The notes beneath the pieces are model-generated. The model did no database searches and was not told the origin of the DNA. It saw only the letters and a list, made by a program, of their open reading frames with translations. Shown here in pieces: positions 21,074 to 31,957 of a stretch of 64,000 nucleotides of DNA (its first letter is position 1; the number at the start of each line of letters is the position of its first letter). The stretch covers positions 62,001-126,000 of the forward strand of contig CADCSX010000026.1 in NCBI GenBank assembly GCA_902805475.1. The letters are read 5' to 3'. A program made the position numbers and the translations under genes. This DNA is from Entonaema liquescens. Its lineage: Eukaryota > Ascomycota > Sordariomycetes > Xylariales > Xylariaceae.

Positions 21074-23638
21074 TCAGCCCCTCTTCTCTATTGCCCTATT
21101 CCAGCGGCGAGATTTCGGGGGGCTTGTGTCCAAGACAGCAATACTCAAGTTGGGCAACGAAAACTGGAAGCCACCAGTCTTGTCGGACCGTATCGTTTGC
21201 TTGCTAGTCTTCACAACATTGACGTCAGTGAAAGGATCATTGACACCATATGGGTCTTCCGGTCCCGTCAGGATAGTTAACTCCGCAGTTGTTCCTTGTT
21301 TAACTCCCTCAAAGGATAGTTTCACTGGAACATCAGCACCATCTGTCGAGTTATAAACTGCTGCTTTAAAAATGTGTCCGCCTGTTTGATTGTTTTTGCC
21401 AGCCACGTAGTAGAGCGGATCAAACTGCGAAGTTGCAGGCAATGTCTCTGTTAGGGGGTGGGCCGCCATAAGCTAATTCACAAGTGGTGTAAGCATGCAT
21501 TTCGGAACCCTGGATATGATACTATAACTTACCTCCCATACGTACCAGGACGTAGATCGAGTAACCTTGTCAGCAGTGAATTGGATCGCCGTGATTGCCC
21601 ACTGCCAACGGTTCACTAACAAAACGTTAGCAACGTTTATCTAGAATAGACTGATACCGGGACCGGTGAGTCCCTCTCCCCAGGAACGAAAGGAGAAAAC
21701 TATATGAGGGACAAGTTATGGGTTTGACATACTGTTGCGAATGATGGGTGCCTGTGGCATGTCAGTAAGAGTTCATGAATACTCCCAACATTACGGGACA
21801 CGGGAAAGTAAAACATACATAGGCCGCCCCAATAATTCTGTCTGCATTACGCTCGTAGCCGATGAGTGACACGGCCTCGCCAACGGCGCCTCCCCACCTA
21901 CGAGAAATGCCAAGTCAGCATATATCCAAAACCCTAAGGTCAATGTAGTGATAATGAAGACTAGGGAACGTGATAAAATCTTACTGACCAGGGAAACGGC
22001 TGTTGCGGTCCGTCCCATCCAGAACCACCATTCGGATGAATCGCTGCCATCTCGCCAATGATATGCGGTTGGGTCACATTGTCGAACTTGGAAAATTCAG
22101 CAACAAGAGTGTCTGGCGTAGCATAGACGTGATAGTCGCCGGCTCCAGGTGCTGGGATGTCATAGCCATCGTAAACCGATCCCGAAGAGATGACTTGAAT
22201 ATCCGGATACGCTTTGTTGAGGGCCTCAAGGAACAGCGGGAATCGGTACTCCTTGAACGTTTCCCACCCCTTCGGTGCACCGGATAGCCAGTCCTCGTTG
22301 CCGACTTCCACGTATTGCAACTTCCACGGCTCTGGGTGGCCGAGCGAGGCACGTACTGATCCCCATTTTGAGGATGCAGGTCCCCGGATGAATTCGATTT
22401 GGTCGAGGGCGTCGTCGATGAAAAATTGCAACTGGTCCTTGGGTGTGATGTCTCCATTGAGAGCGAGGCCGTCGAATACACCTAGGACTGTTGGTGTGAA
22501 GTTAGATATCGGCTAGTTCAAGTTATATGGGTAAGAGAAGTCTACTAATTTCCAATCCCAAATCTTCTGCAAACTCTAGGTATTCAAGCAATCCCAAGCC
22601 GTTGGTTTGCTGATAACCCCATACGCCTGTGAAACCAGGGCGGTCCTTCAGGGGGCCAAGCGTGTTCTTCCAATCCCACCACGTCCTGTTCGTTAAACCT
22701 TCGAGCACTAAAGACCACAAGCAAAGACGATTAGCTATCAAATTTGTAGGTCTCAGAATGGGAATCAGGACAACTCACTATTGCCGCCCGGAATACGGAA
22801 AAGTGTGGGGTGAAGCTGCTCTAATGCTTCAGCAATGTCGACACGCATTCCATTCTTTCGTCCTTTGAATGTGGGTGGGAAGAGACTGATGAGATTGAAG
22901 TCTAGAGACCCTTCCTTTACTTTCTATAACACGCCCATATTAGACGAGTCATCATAGACGTTATAATGGTTTATGGTACACTCACCGACGCATCAAACGT
23001 GATGACAAAGGTATTGTTAGAATTCGGAGCGTCTCGCGAGGGAGTCAGTTCAAAGTTATGCTCAGTCCACTTGTTTGACGTAGACTGAGACTTGACTTTC
23101 ACGCTTCCAAACGTCTGGCTAGTAATGTTCGACTGCAGTGAGGCGGTAAACTGGCCGGAATATGTGCCCTTGACCCAGAACGAACCGGTGTACTTCCTGC
23201 GGGCCTTGACGTCTATGCCCCAGTATCCGTCGTTTGCAAACCCTACTTGGCCCTGTCCCTCGGGAACGGCAACATTCAGGGAAGTAACAAGGGCATCTGA
23301 CAGCGGTTCGCTGAGGTTCTTCAACGATAGCTTCGCGCCGTTGACTGAGTGCCAGCCGTCTAGTGAAGCCGGGAAGCGCTCGCTGATTTGGAAAGCCCGG
23401 TTGCGAATCAGCTCGGCGTAGATACCACCGTCGCCTGAGTTGTTGATGTCCTAGTCGAATAAGTTGGCAATTCTGTCTTAGTCGCTCAAAGGTTGATATA
23501 GCTTACCTCATGCAAGAAGCCATATTGATGGCCGCTTGTCGAATTACCACCAGTCGACTTCACGGAAATGTCAATGGCAGCTGCCAAAGAGGCTGCACAC
23601 GCAAGGGTGCTAGCCAACACAGACAGATTCAGATGCAT
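21074..23638 (-). CDS. Secreted GH51 alpha-L-arabinofuranosidase
   Basis: Nine exons (23638-23507, 23450-22986, 22923-22779, 22707-22546, 22487-21989, 21897-21819, 21751-21733, 21615-21533, 21472-21074) sum to exactly 661 codons, 660 residues. A signal peptide (MHLNLSVLASTLACAASLAA) marks secretion; the enzyme removes arabinose side chains from arabinoxylan and arabinan. Seen: HEDINNSGDGGIYAEL at the barrel start, an N-terminal carbohydrate-binding-like beta domain, FRIPGGN, WWDWKNTLGPL, the acid/base Glu in VEVGNEDW (about 366) and the probable nucleophile Glu in HIIGEMAA (about 447), FPWWGGAVGEAV, and a C-terminal beta domain. Every joint restores a family motif. Exon 7 is only 19 nt and intron 5 has donor GTCAGT. 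CreA-type words lie upstream. Confidence 0.94.
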
Positions 23639-23734
23639 CGTGTCTACGAAGAACACTAGAACAAGGGCGATGCCAACGTGCTATCCAAGGCTACCTCTAC
23701 CGTAGTCTCTCACCTTGAGCCCACCATGTCTTAG

Positions 23735-23746
23735 TATTTATATATA
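23735..23746 (-). promoter_or_regulatory. TATA-like box of the GH51 gene
   Basis: On the minus strand the sequence reads TATATATAAATA, ending about 97 bases before the GH51 start codon. Position and composition fit a core promoter. Confidence 0.4.
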
Positions 23747-24067
23747 CAGTAAAGCGCAATATAAGACCGAGCATGTCATGACACACGGACAAACAGAGAC
23801 CAGAAGCGCGGACCTGCATCTCGTATAGCGCCGGTATAAAGGACAATCTGGGGCAACCCGGTCACTTCGCAATATGCGTGCCTATCGGAACTCGCCCCCA
23901 TTCCCAAGATCCGGGCACAGAGGAAGGGCATCCCCAGCGCTAGCATGGGAGCTTTCGGCAGCTTGAGGACCGAGTGTTACATTGGCCCCATGGGCCCGGA
24001 CCGGAATTCCTTTTCTTAATGGTGGAATTGCGGCTTCCTAGAAGTCGGGGAAGTGGGGGTGGATATT

Positions 24068-24090
24068 CTTGGTCTTGGTCTTGGTCTTGG
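24068..24090. repeat. CTTGGT hexamer tandem repeat (about x3.8)
   Basis: CTTGGT repeats head to tail and grades into GGGAGTT/GGAGTT words up to about 24115. Simple repeat in the GH51 upstream region. Confidence 0.8.
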
Positions 24091-24556
24091 GAGTTGGGAG
24101 TTGGAGTTGGATTTGGGCCTTGGGACTAAAGTAGTGATCCACTCTGTCGAATACACTACGACGTGGCCGCGTATATTGGAAGCTATATTGAGCAGGTGAC
24201 TGGCGGATTTATTTACTCTTTCTGCTTGTTCTTGCTATGTCAACGAGAAGTCTAGTATGCCTGTCATTCATTGTGGGAAGTTCTCGGCTGTGAGACAAGC
24301 GAGATGATGCCATGAATAGCTTAAGAGGCGCCATACCGTTTAAGATCAGATAAATACCTAAGGTAACTAGCTTAAATAGAAAGTCCAAGTATTTCCATCC
24401 CTCGTAATATGTCATTTTTTATGTTTTATTATATTTCACATGAAATCACCGCAAGCATCCCCATAAAATAACTATTTGATATTATATCCCATAGTATTTA
24501 TCGAAATCATCATAGCAACCCGGGAGTATCATGGCCAATAAACTCGTTTAAATCAC

Positions 24557-25092
24557 TCAAGCACCGCCCTCGCGTTTGGCGTATTCTTCTTCGATGGCCT
24601 CGGCGTACTTTTCCTCGGGAGATCGAGGGTCTTCGTGAAGCACACCATCCTTGATCAGTTTTTCGGGTGTGGGTCGGTGCGAGATCTTCTCGTTCAGCGA
24701 GTCGGCGCGCATGTGTCTCTCAAGCTATATATTTTGGTTATCGGTTAGCCGTCTTTTATTTCTCATTCGTATCCTACGAAGAGTGACAGAGTCGAGTATG
24801 AATACGCACCTCTCTCTGCTTCTCCTGGAGACCAGGGGCGGCATTAGAAGCAGGCAAGATGTTCCCTATTACAGAGAAGGCTGTGTCAGCTTGGTACGTG
24901 ATAGGTATGCACGGCGATAGCTCTAACAAAGAGCAATCGAGGAATAACGTCGGTTATCATACTCTCAATAAGCTCAGCACGATCAGGGCGCTGCTTCAAG
25001 TGCTGTTCTAATGAGTTTCTCCTCTCGTTTCGGCGAATAGGGGAAATGGGGGTCTCGTCGACAGAAGGCTGTGTGTTGTTTTCGTCGGCCAT
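24557..25092 (-). CDS. RPEL-repeat protein
   Basis: Three exons (25092-24963, 24865-24810, 24724-24557) give 117 residues. Two RPEL-type repeats are visible: SLEQHLKQRPDRAELIE in exon 1 (about 28-44) and SLNEKISHRPTPEKLIK in exon 3, separated by RNILPASNAAPGLQEKQREL. In animals RPEL motifs bind monomeric actin (MRTF, Phactr); small fungal proteins with two or three repeats exist but their role is not established. The protein is hydrophilic, without signal or membrane segment, and its tail is charged (EEKYAEAIEEEYAKREGGA). All three joints keep frame. Actin binding is an inference from the motif. Confidence 0.87.
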
Positions 25093-28000
25093 AATGTCTA
25101 ATTTGTTGCGTGCAGCTTATATGCGTATTCTGTTTATGGTTGTATGCGGGTAAGTTATGTTCAAGCTTATTTCTCTAAGCTTGTCGGCGTCAGATGGTTT
25201 AAAGAACAATGGGTTTGAAGACGACAAGAATTCGATGCATCGTTCGACAAAGGAACAAGGGGCCTTATATCATGTGGGGAGACCCTCATGTAATACATAG
25301 CTCATGTTATGGGTGTTATGAGTGGGTTAAGGTACCTTAACTACCTACATACAAGTACCACTATACTAAATTTTATACTTTATCGTACCTACCTAGACCT
25401 ACATAGGTACTTCAAGTCGTACCATTCCCGCATACCTGTAAACAATGAGCAGAAATGGTTCAATCAGCTGAAAGCGTCAGGCGCCGATGACATAGCAACG
25501 AAGAAGGTAGACCACCTGCCCCGCACAACCCACCAAAACAAGCTTGCATTAGCGCCATTTCTTGAGTGACGTAGCCCACAATACCTTCTTGTGATACGTT
25601 CGTTAGAACAAGTCGAGTCTTTATTTTTATATGTACATGTATAAATGTATAAACTTTATTTATTTACTGCCAATTCGAGTAGTCTATTATTATTTGCATT
25701 TGCTAGAGAAGCGAGTAATGAGAAGCTCTACTCTATAATTGTGGCCCTACCAATTAGTACGCTAGTAACAGACGTATTAAGGGCCACAGCAATATGCAAC
25801 CACTATGTAACCAAAGCCTCACCGCCCCCAGCTCGAGTATTTTTTTTTCTAAGGTTAATGCGTTTCCTAATACTATAACGGCGACTTGAAACGCATACCT
25901 ACCCACTCCGTAGGAAACTATGATAGAACAGGAATAGTAGTTATGTTAATAAAGCATAACTAATGTAGTATTTGGTTTGTTACTAGCTCGCTGTGAGGCA
26001 TATGGCTTGGGTACTTGAACGGAAATATTAGATTGAAATTGTGATAGTATTTTCATAATGAAGTTATGGGATATAAATCTATAAGGGCTGTATACTTATA
26101 CATTTTATAGAGCAACCAAGACAACCTTTCAAGTTAAAAAAAAAGAGAAAAAAAAAATAGTACTATACCGGGCATTTAGATCAAAATATGTTATATTACA
26201 TCTTACCTAATTTGGCAACGAAGAACAATAGAGATATTCATACAATCCAAAGAATTAGTTCTTATAAGTATCTTACGTTTCCTAATCAGCTCAGTGTCCA
26301 TGGATAACCTTCTCAGTATAAAACAAACGACTAGGTCTTGACCCAAAGTTTTAAACACTCGACTTACACTATATTATACCTATCCAGACCTCGGCACAAC
26401 TCTACCAAACACTTTTAATATGATAAAAAGACGAACCCTCAAAAATAACTTATTATAAACATAACACTTTGTTATACCTTTCAAAGTCGAAACCATCTCG
26501 AATACGTGTATCTCTTCCTATCCCTTTCTCTCAATATTACTTGCTTCTCGTCTTTCATATAGCCTTATTCAAAAGCTCCTTATAGCATAAACGTTTTATG
26601 AGCTATTCACCTGGTCACACATAAAGATAAATACAATTGAGGCTTGTTCACCAAAGCTATAGATTTATCTTAGTCTAGAATGCATATTATTCTTTGTACC
26701 TAACACTGTTTACTCATGGACTATAGCATTCCAAATATAGGTAGTGGCAAGGACATTCTTAATATATGAGCAAGTCCCCAAGTATGTCAAGATTCTAGAT
26801 GAGACGTCTAAGATAAGATATTTTTAATATGATGGTGATATCTAAGATACCAGAACTATCCTAGATATCCCCGCAGCGTTGCTCCCTATCACGAGGCAAG
26901 CCAGAAGGTTAGGACGCAACTTCGTTATTCCGCAAGGAACTCTAACTAAGGTAGCTCTGAAGTCAGAGCTATGCATACAAAACAGCTTCTTTGTTCCAAG
27001 AGGGTCTCAAGTGAGACCCCAGACACTCCCGAAGCCCTCTTTGGCACGAAAGGCGACTGGAGTACCGTAGCGCAGCCAGTTGATACTTTTAGTAATGCGT
27101 ATAGCCACGGATTCCCGTAGCTAGATTAGTGTTCCTTACGCAACAACGAAGTTGTTTTGTTTCCTACCTTTCAGTTCCACCTTCCGACAATTACTCTCCC
27201 ATCCACGTCTCGCGGCCCGCTCGTAAAGGTGTACCAAACCATTTATTCATGCTAACCAAAGTTAGATTCCTCGAGATCAATACTGAATAACCAAGTTAGC
27301 ATAGCTAACAGCTGGTCCCAAAAATGAGCTGGGTGTGGTATTTAGTTTCTTTCGAGTCAAATATTGACTACGAAGGGGAAGGGAGACGATTTCTAAGTAT
27401 TATAACTGCAAGACACGTTTTCTATAGAGGAGGGTTTTGAGGAACTAGAGTGATAACAAACGCCAATCGGAGTTCCCGTAAAACAAAGAGACCCCGTAAC
27501 CTAGCCGGGAATGGGCTAACGCTTCCCAGTATTCCGATAAGGGCGACACTTTACGCGCGTCGGCTCTTCCCCCGCTCAGCATATCGGAGCGTGGAAAATG
27601 TAGGTAACCCCGGACACCGGAGCACGTTCCTAGAAGCTGTCGATATCACGGCCTTGCGCCGTTACCGGAATCATCCTATACGATACCACTTATCGCTACA
27701 CCATGCCCTACTTCCCGGGTTCCATGATGTGCGATATACAACCCGTAATCTTATTCGTTTATATCATTTCCACCGACCCGGAGTACGAGTTGATTCTGTG
27801 GACCTCCTTTTCCATGATAGGAGTCGAATTTGCCAGCGTTGACGCTTGACCCCCACCTGTAGCTCCTACGTTGGTCCCGATTTGGCCAGTTGCGGTTCTT
27901 TGTCCCTCTAGAAGGTTACATTGGGGGAAAGCCTAGACAGAACTAGGTACACATGCACATTATATGCAGAGGGGGGGTCTGGATGGGCTCCCGGTTGGCC

Positions 28001-28527
28001 ATGATGTCAAACTTTTGGTGGACCAAACAAATGTAGGTTGGACCCTGAGGGCTATGAGTGAGCAAGTCGGGGATTAGTCCTGCAAGGGTTGCCTGTGGAC
28101 GACCTTTCTAGGTTCTACAAGGAAAATGGCCACGGGTGGTGTCACAAGTCGGCGGCGATAGTTGCGTTATTACTTCAGCCAGTGGCGGTATCGGGATTCT
28201 TTGATGTCATTGTGTATCTGGGTCAAAGAAAGCACCTTAGAACACATCAAGCTGCATGATAATCTGACGATCTTGAGTTGGCTGCGCTTACAGTAACCGA
28301 TAAGACTAACCCTACACAATAGCTTCTCGGCGGGATGGAGTATAAGAGCTAGCGCGCACATGCTGATAATATGAGTTGGTTTTAATCCTGCTCTTCCGGA
28401 GCATTGACTTCATAGTCCCTATATCCGAGGGTTCTGTATCGTCGATCTGTTGTACTTGAAGTGAATATCATCACAAATTCTACAAGTCAATTCTTAATAC
28501 GTCTCATACCCTCTGAAATTGCTAACC
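25093..28527. other. 3.4-kb gene-free region, partly very AT-rich
   Basis: No gene is supported. 25.6-26.8 kb is strikingly AT-rich and TpA-rich, as in DNA decayed by repeat-induced point mutation. 26.88-28.15 kb returns to balanced base use and contains the inverted-repeat relic at 26917-27154. The frame 27450-27842 (plus) is rich in Arg, His and Tyr, has no domain, and could be decayed older sequence. A small hydrophobic minus frame at 28170-28361 is also unsupported. Confidence 0.5.
26917..27154. repeat. Inverted-repeat structure with two internal palindromes
   Basis: Arms of 30 bp (26917-26946 and 27125-27154) are inverted copies with 25 of 30 positions identical; both read CAACTTCGTT at the outer end. 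Between them lie two perfect palindromes: 26952-26971 (9-bp arms around AG) and 27002-27019 (8-bp arms around AG). No transposase frame and no clear target duplication are visible. It may be the remnant of a small transposon. Confidence 0.6.
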
Positions 28528-29642
28528 ATGAGCGTTGAACAAAGACGAACCCTGGGTGATCATCCCGAGCCCCTTATCCTCTTCACTCATCCATAGTTGA
28601 CCGCATCAACCCTCAGTATGCGGCCTTCTACAACAAGCATATTATCAAGAATCAGCAAGTTCACTTACAGCCCATAGAAGCTTCACGGGCAAGTGGAACT
28701 CTGATTCCAGGTGCTGGCCCCCTGCCCCTGTGGCAGAGACGAATGACTTTAGCATCTCACGACAAGAGACCACCGGCCCGGATGTTAAGATTCGAGCGTT
28801 TACACCTCACGGGTCTAAACCGGCCGAGGGATGGCCTGTTTGCATTTATTTCCACGGCGGTGGTTGGGTCTTAGGAACCATCGACACAGAAAACGTGATC
28901 GCAACAAATCTCTGCTCCCGAAGCAAGTGTGTCGTTATCGCCGTCGACTACAGGTTAGCAGCCCCTCTGTCATATAGCAAACTAGGAGAAGAAGAAAAAC
29001 GCTGATCTTGTCATTAAGACTTGCTCCTGAGGACCCCTTTCCCGCTGCCGTGGATGACTGTTGGGAAAGTGTTCTTTGGGCCTTGGGCCAGGGAAGGAAA
29101 CTTTACAACTAGATACTACTAAGTTGGCCACTGGAGGATCTTCTGCGGGCGGAAACCTAGCGGCGATAATGTGCCAACGCGCAGCTACCCTAGGCACCTT
29201 CAAATTCTCTTTACAATTGCTCTCGGTCCCGGTGACGGACAACACGGCAAACGTACACAACAACACATCGTGGAGAGAAAATCAGTATACCCCAGCTCTT
29301 CCCGCACCCAAGATGCTGTGGTATCGAAAGCACTACCTGCCTAACCAATCAGACTGGTCTCATCCCGAAGCGAGCCCATTGCTATGGGAGGGGGATTGGT
29401 CGAAACTTCCGCCCGCTGTTATAGTTGTCGGGGAACTGGACGTGTTGAGGGATGAGGGACGACAGTTTGGGGATAAACTGCGTGCTGCTGGTGTTAAAGC
29501 TGACGTACACACAATGGTTGGCCAACCACACCCCTTCATTGCTATGGATGGTGTCCTAGATGCTGGACGGGAAGCTATTACACACTTCTGCGACGCGCTT
29601 AGGGAAACGATGTACCCCGAGCCGGATACGGTGCCAAAATAA
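28528..29642 (+). CDS. Alpha/beta hydrolase (hormone-sensitive-lipase-like esterase), frame broken twice
   Basis: Reading exons 28528-28555, 28597-28953 and 29019-29642 gives a family-3 alpha/beta hydrolase: oxyanion motif HGGGWVLG (about 96), GGSSAGG with the catalytic Ser (about 171), ELD Asp (about 270) and QPHPF His (about 300). These enzymes hydrolyse esters or lipids; the substrate is unknown and no signal peptide is seen. Two single-base breaks interrupt it: in CCCC at 28725-28728 (LIPGAGPL then PVAETNDF) and in TTT at 29102-29104 (GRKL then LQLDTTK). Restoring one base at each gives exactly 337 codons with matching intron phases. Intron 1 is only 41 nt and less certain. Either a recent pseudogene or homopolymer miscalls. 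Confidence 0.75.
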
Positions 29643-30113
29643 AATAAGATATGCACTACGTCTCACGACTGCTTGGTTGAGACGTATCTGGAATCCGTGG
29701 GGTGTTAGTGAACAGTTACGTGTATCGCATGATTAACTCTGCACTTACGTAGTCTAGCTTAGTCCTCAGCTAAAAAAAAAAAAAAAAAAAAAAAGTTGAT
29801 GCCAGCTAGAATAGGGAGGAGTTACAATATTCAAAATATAGGCCTGGGGATAAGGGTAGCTTATATTGCCGCCTATTGTTAAACAATCTTATACGTCTAG
29901 TCTATTTCGCAGTGCCGGATAAGAATATCTTCATAGGGGCTATAAACGAAGTTGACAATGCGAAGAATAAACATCATGCTTATAGGCGTTGCTAGCTTCA
30001 TGTTTCTAGGCGCTGAGGGGTCTTGTAATTAAACTAAGACATACATGTAACTGTATTGTGCCTCCATGCGATACACCCAGCACTTAAACTTCTCCTATAG
30101 GAATAAGCCGTCT
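29643..30113. other. Intergenic region between convergent genes
   Basis: 471 bases of AT-rich DNA with a 23-A run at 29772-29794. No coding signal. Confidence 0.5.
29772..29794. repeat. Poly-A mononucleotide run (23 nt)
   Basis: Twenty-three consecutive A residues about 130 bases after the hydrolase stop codon. No element body or target duplication was recognised. Confidence 0.9.
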
Positions 30114-30628
30114 TTAGTAGGTTGCAGTGCACTCAATCTCAACGTCTACGTTAAGTGGCAGCGTCTTAACCGCGACACATCTATTCATAGTCAGCTACTG
30201 TATGGATCCTATCTTGCAGTTGTGGCCTGGAAGAAAATCACTTACGTTCTGCATGGCTTTACTTCGCCCCAATACTGGCTGTAGATCTCGTTCATAGCGG
30301 CGAAGTTATCCATGTCGGAGAGGAAGACGTTGACTTTTACAACCTTGTCGAGGCTGGAGCCGGACGCTTCAAGAATGGCACCAAGATTCTTGATACATTG
30401 GTGCTACATCAAAAGGCAAACCGTCAGTACGGTTCTACGAGACTTGAGACTAGTAGCCAAACTTACAGTGTGTGCTTGGATATCGCCGTCGACTATTTTC
30501 CCCGTCGCAGCGTCCATAGGAACAGCCCCAGAAACGAATACAAAACCATTGGCCTTGATGGCCTGGCTGTAAATCCCAGCTAAGGGCTTTGGTGCCTTGT
30601 CGGTAAGAACGGGAGTCTTTTCGGCCAT
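30114..30628 (-). CDS. RidA/YjgF/UK114-family enamine/imine deaminase
   Basis: Three exons (30628-30467, 30403-30246, 30180-30114) give 128 residues, the standard length. RidA proteins hydrolyse reactive 2-aminoacrylate-type enamines and imines made by PLP enzymes such as threonine dehydratase. Seen: KAPKPLAGIYSQAIKANGFV, FVSGAVPMDAATGKI, QCIKNLGAILEASGSSLDKV, VNVFLSDMDNFAAMNEIYSQ, and after the second intron CRTCVAVKTLPLNVDVEIEC with the conserved Arg that binds carboxylates. An upstream in-frame ATG at 30688 would add 20 residues (RSSGIFILWLVTRTNN), possibly a mitochondrial leader; MAEKTPVL is the usual fungal start. A substrate-generating enzyme, ILV1, lies 11 kb away. Confidence 0.93.
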
Positions 30629-30877
30629 GGCGTTTACGTTATTCGTTCGGGTCACTAACCACAGTATGAATATTCCGGAACTCCTCACGGCTATTTATGT
30701 AGGTTGCTTACGAGGTATCTGAATGCTGGTCAATAACTTCGAGTCGTGTCGCTTGGAACTTCCTAGACGTAAAGGATAGCTTAAGCCAGCCCAACGGAAG
30801 CTTAATATTGAATATGACCGGAGAGGGGAAGGGTTACTTCACAACCCCGGATCGGCGTTCTTCGGGCATTGGGACAT

Positions 30878-30928
30878 TTCTGTATAAGGTACTTTTCTGT
30901 GTAAGGTACTTTTCTGTATAAGGTACGT
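30878..30928. repeat. Tandem repeat, 17-bp unit x3
   Basis: Three adjacent copies of TTCTGTATAAGGTACTT; the second differs at one base (GTGTAAGG) and the third at one near its end (GTACGT). It lies in the RidA-MFS intergenic region. Confidence 0.9.
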
Positions 30929-31445
30929 AACTGTTTTACAATGCAGCCAAACAAAAAGTCCCTGCTACCTACATGACTTGTGTACTCGTATAGGTGTACT
31001 CGTATAGGTTGGTTCACCTTTCATAGACCATAGATGTATCTAAGTGGATAAAGGATAAAGAGATATAAAAGATATAACAGGACAAGATTTGTATATCTTA
31101 TACCCGAAACCCCCACCGAACCCCATGATTACCCGACTACCCCCCACGACTTATACGTAGATAACCTATATGTAGATAACTATGTATTATATACCTAGGT
31201 ATGTATGCATTATATTAATTATGAGGTAAGGCTTCTATCTCTTAGGGCTACATGTTATTTTGACCGGGCCGGCACATGGAAAGATGGAGAAGCCTGCCGG
31301 AAACATACATGTAGGGATATTTGGTTTGACATATCATATATGCAACCTGTACTGTAAACAAGCTGTGCATATCTGGTATCTGGTATTTGGTATCTAATAT
31401 CCAGTATCTACCACCACATTATTTAAACAAATCGCTTATCGGAAC

Positions 31446-31477
31446 TTGTTAGATTGTTAGATTGTTAGATTGTTAGA
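31446..31477. repeat. Tandem repeat, 8-bp unit x4
   Basis: TTGTTAGA occurs four times in perfect tandem, about 500 bases before the MFS start. Confidence 0.9.
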
Positions 31478-31957
31478 CCCCGTATCAGCCAGGACAGGGA
31501 TATGAACGACTGGCTCTAATCCCAGCGCGGTAGGATCTGCTGTGCGACGTTGCTTGGGGTTGCGTACATTTATCTACATATTTACGTATCTATATACATC
31601 CGTGGATCTATCATATTTGATATTATCTCGTTTATCTCCCCTAGAGTTTTAGATAACGACGAGATTAGTGTTACCTCGAAATGGAAGGAAAGGGCGTCAT
31701 CAGTACCTCCGAAGCGAGATGGACGGATTGGGTGGTTATCATGCGAAGAAAAGAAAAAAAAGGAAAAAAAAAAAACATGTAACATCCATCGTCATCAAGC
31801 CTTTGTTCTTTAATATGAATATGTCCAGCTCCAAAAACTTCCCAACCGTTTGTGATACATCAACATTCCAGAGTCCTAGGACTTTTCTTCTTCTTCCATC
31901 TGTCGTTTCACTGGTGTCTCTGGTGTCTCTGGTGCTTGGGACTCTCTTCAACCTCAG

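Larger units (their letters stand above)
23639..24556. other. GH51 promoter region and intergenic DNA
   Basis: 918 bases without a gene. It carries the GH51 TATA-like box, two SYGGRG (CreA-type) words at 23932-23937 (minus) and 24053-24058 (plus), and a CTTGGT hexamer array near 24068-24090. The open frame at 24209-24415 (minus) is not supported. Confidence 0.5.
30629..31957. other. Divergent promoter region between the RidA and MFS genes
   Basis: 1.3 kb without a gene. It contains a 17-bp x3 tandem repeat (30878-30928), a TTGTTAGA x4 array (31446-31477), TGGTATCT/TGGTATTT words near 31375-31410 and an A/G-rich tract near 31745-31775. Open frames at 30802-31017 and 31550-32071 are low-complexity or overlap the MFS start. 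Confidence 0.5.

Noticed and set aside
27450..27842. 130-residue plus-strand frame in the gene-free region
   Set aside because: Arg/His/Tyr-rich with no domain, no intron or promoter context; more likely relic or chance.
29772..29794. Poly-A tail of a retroposed gene copy
   Set aside because: The hydrolase upstream has introns and no target duplication is visible, so retroposition is not supported.
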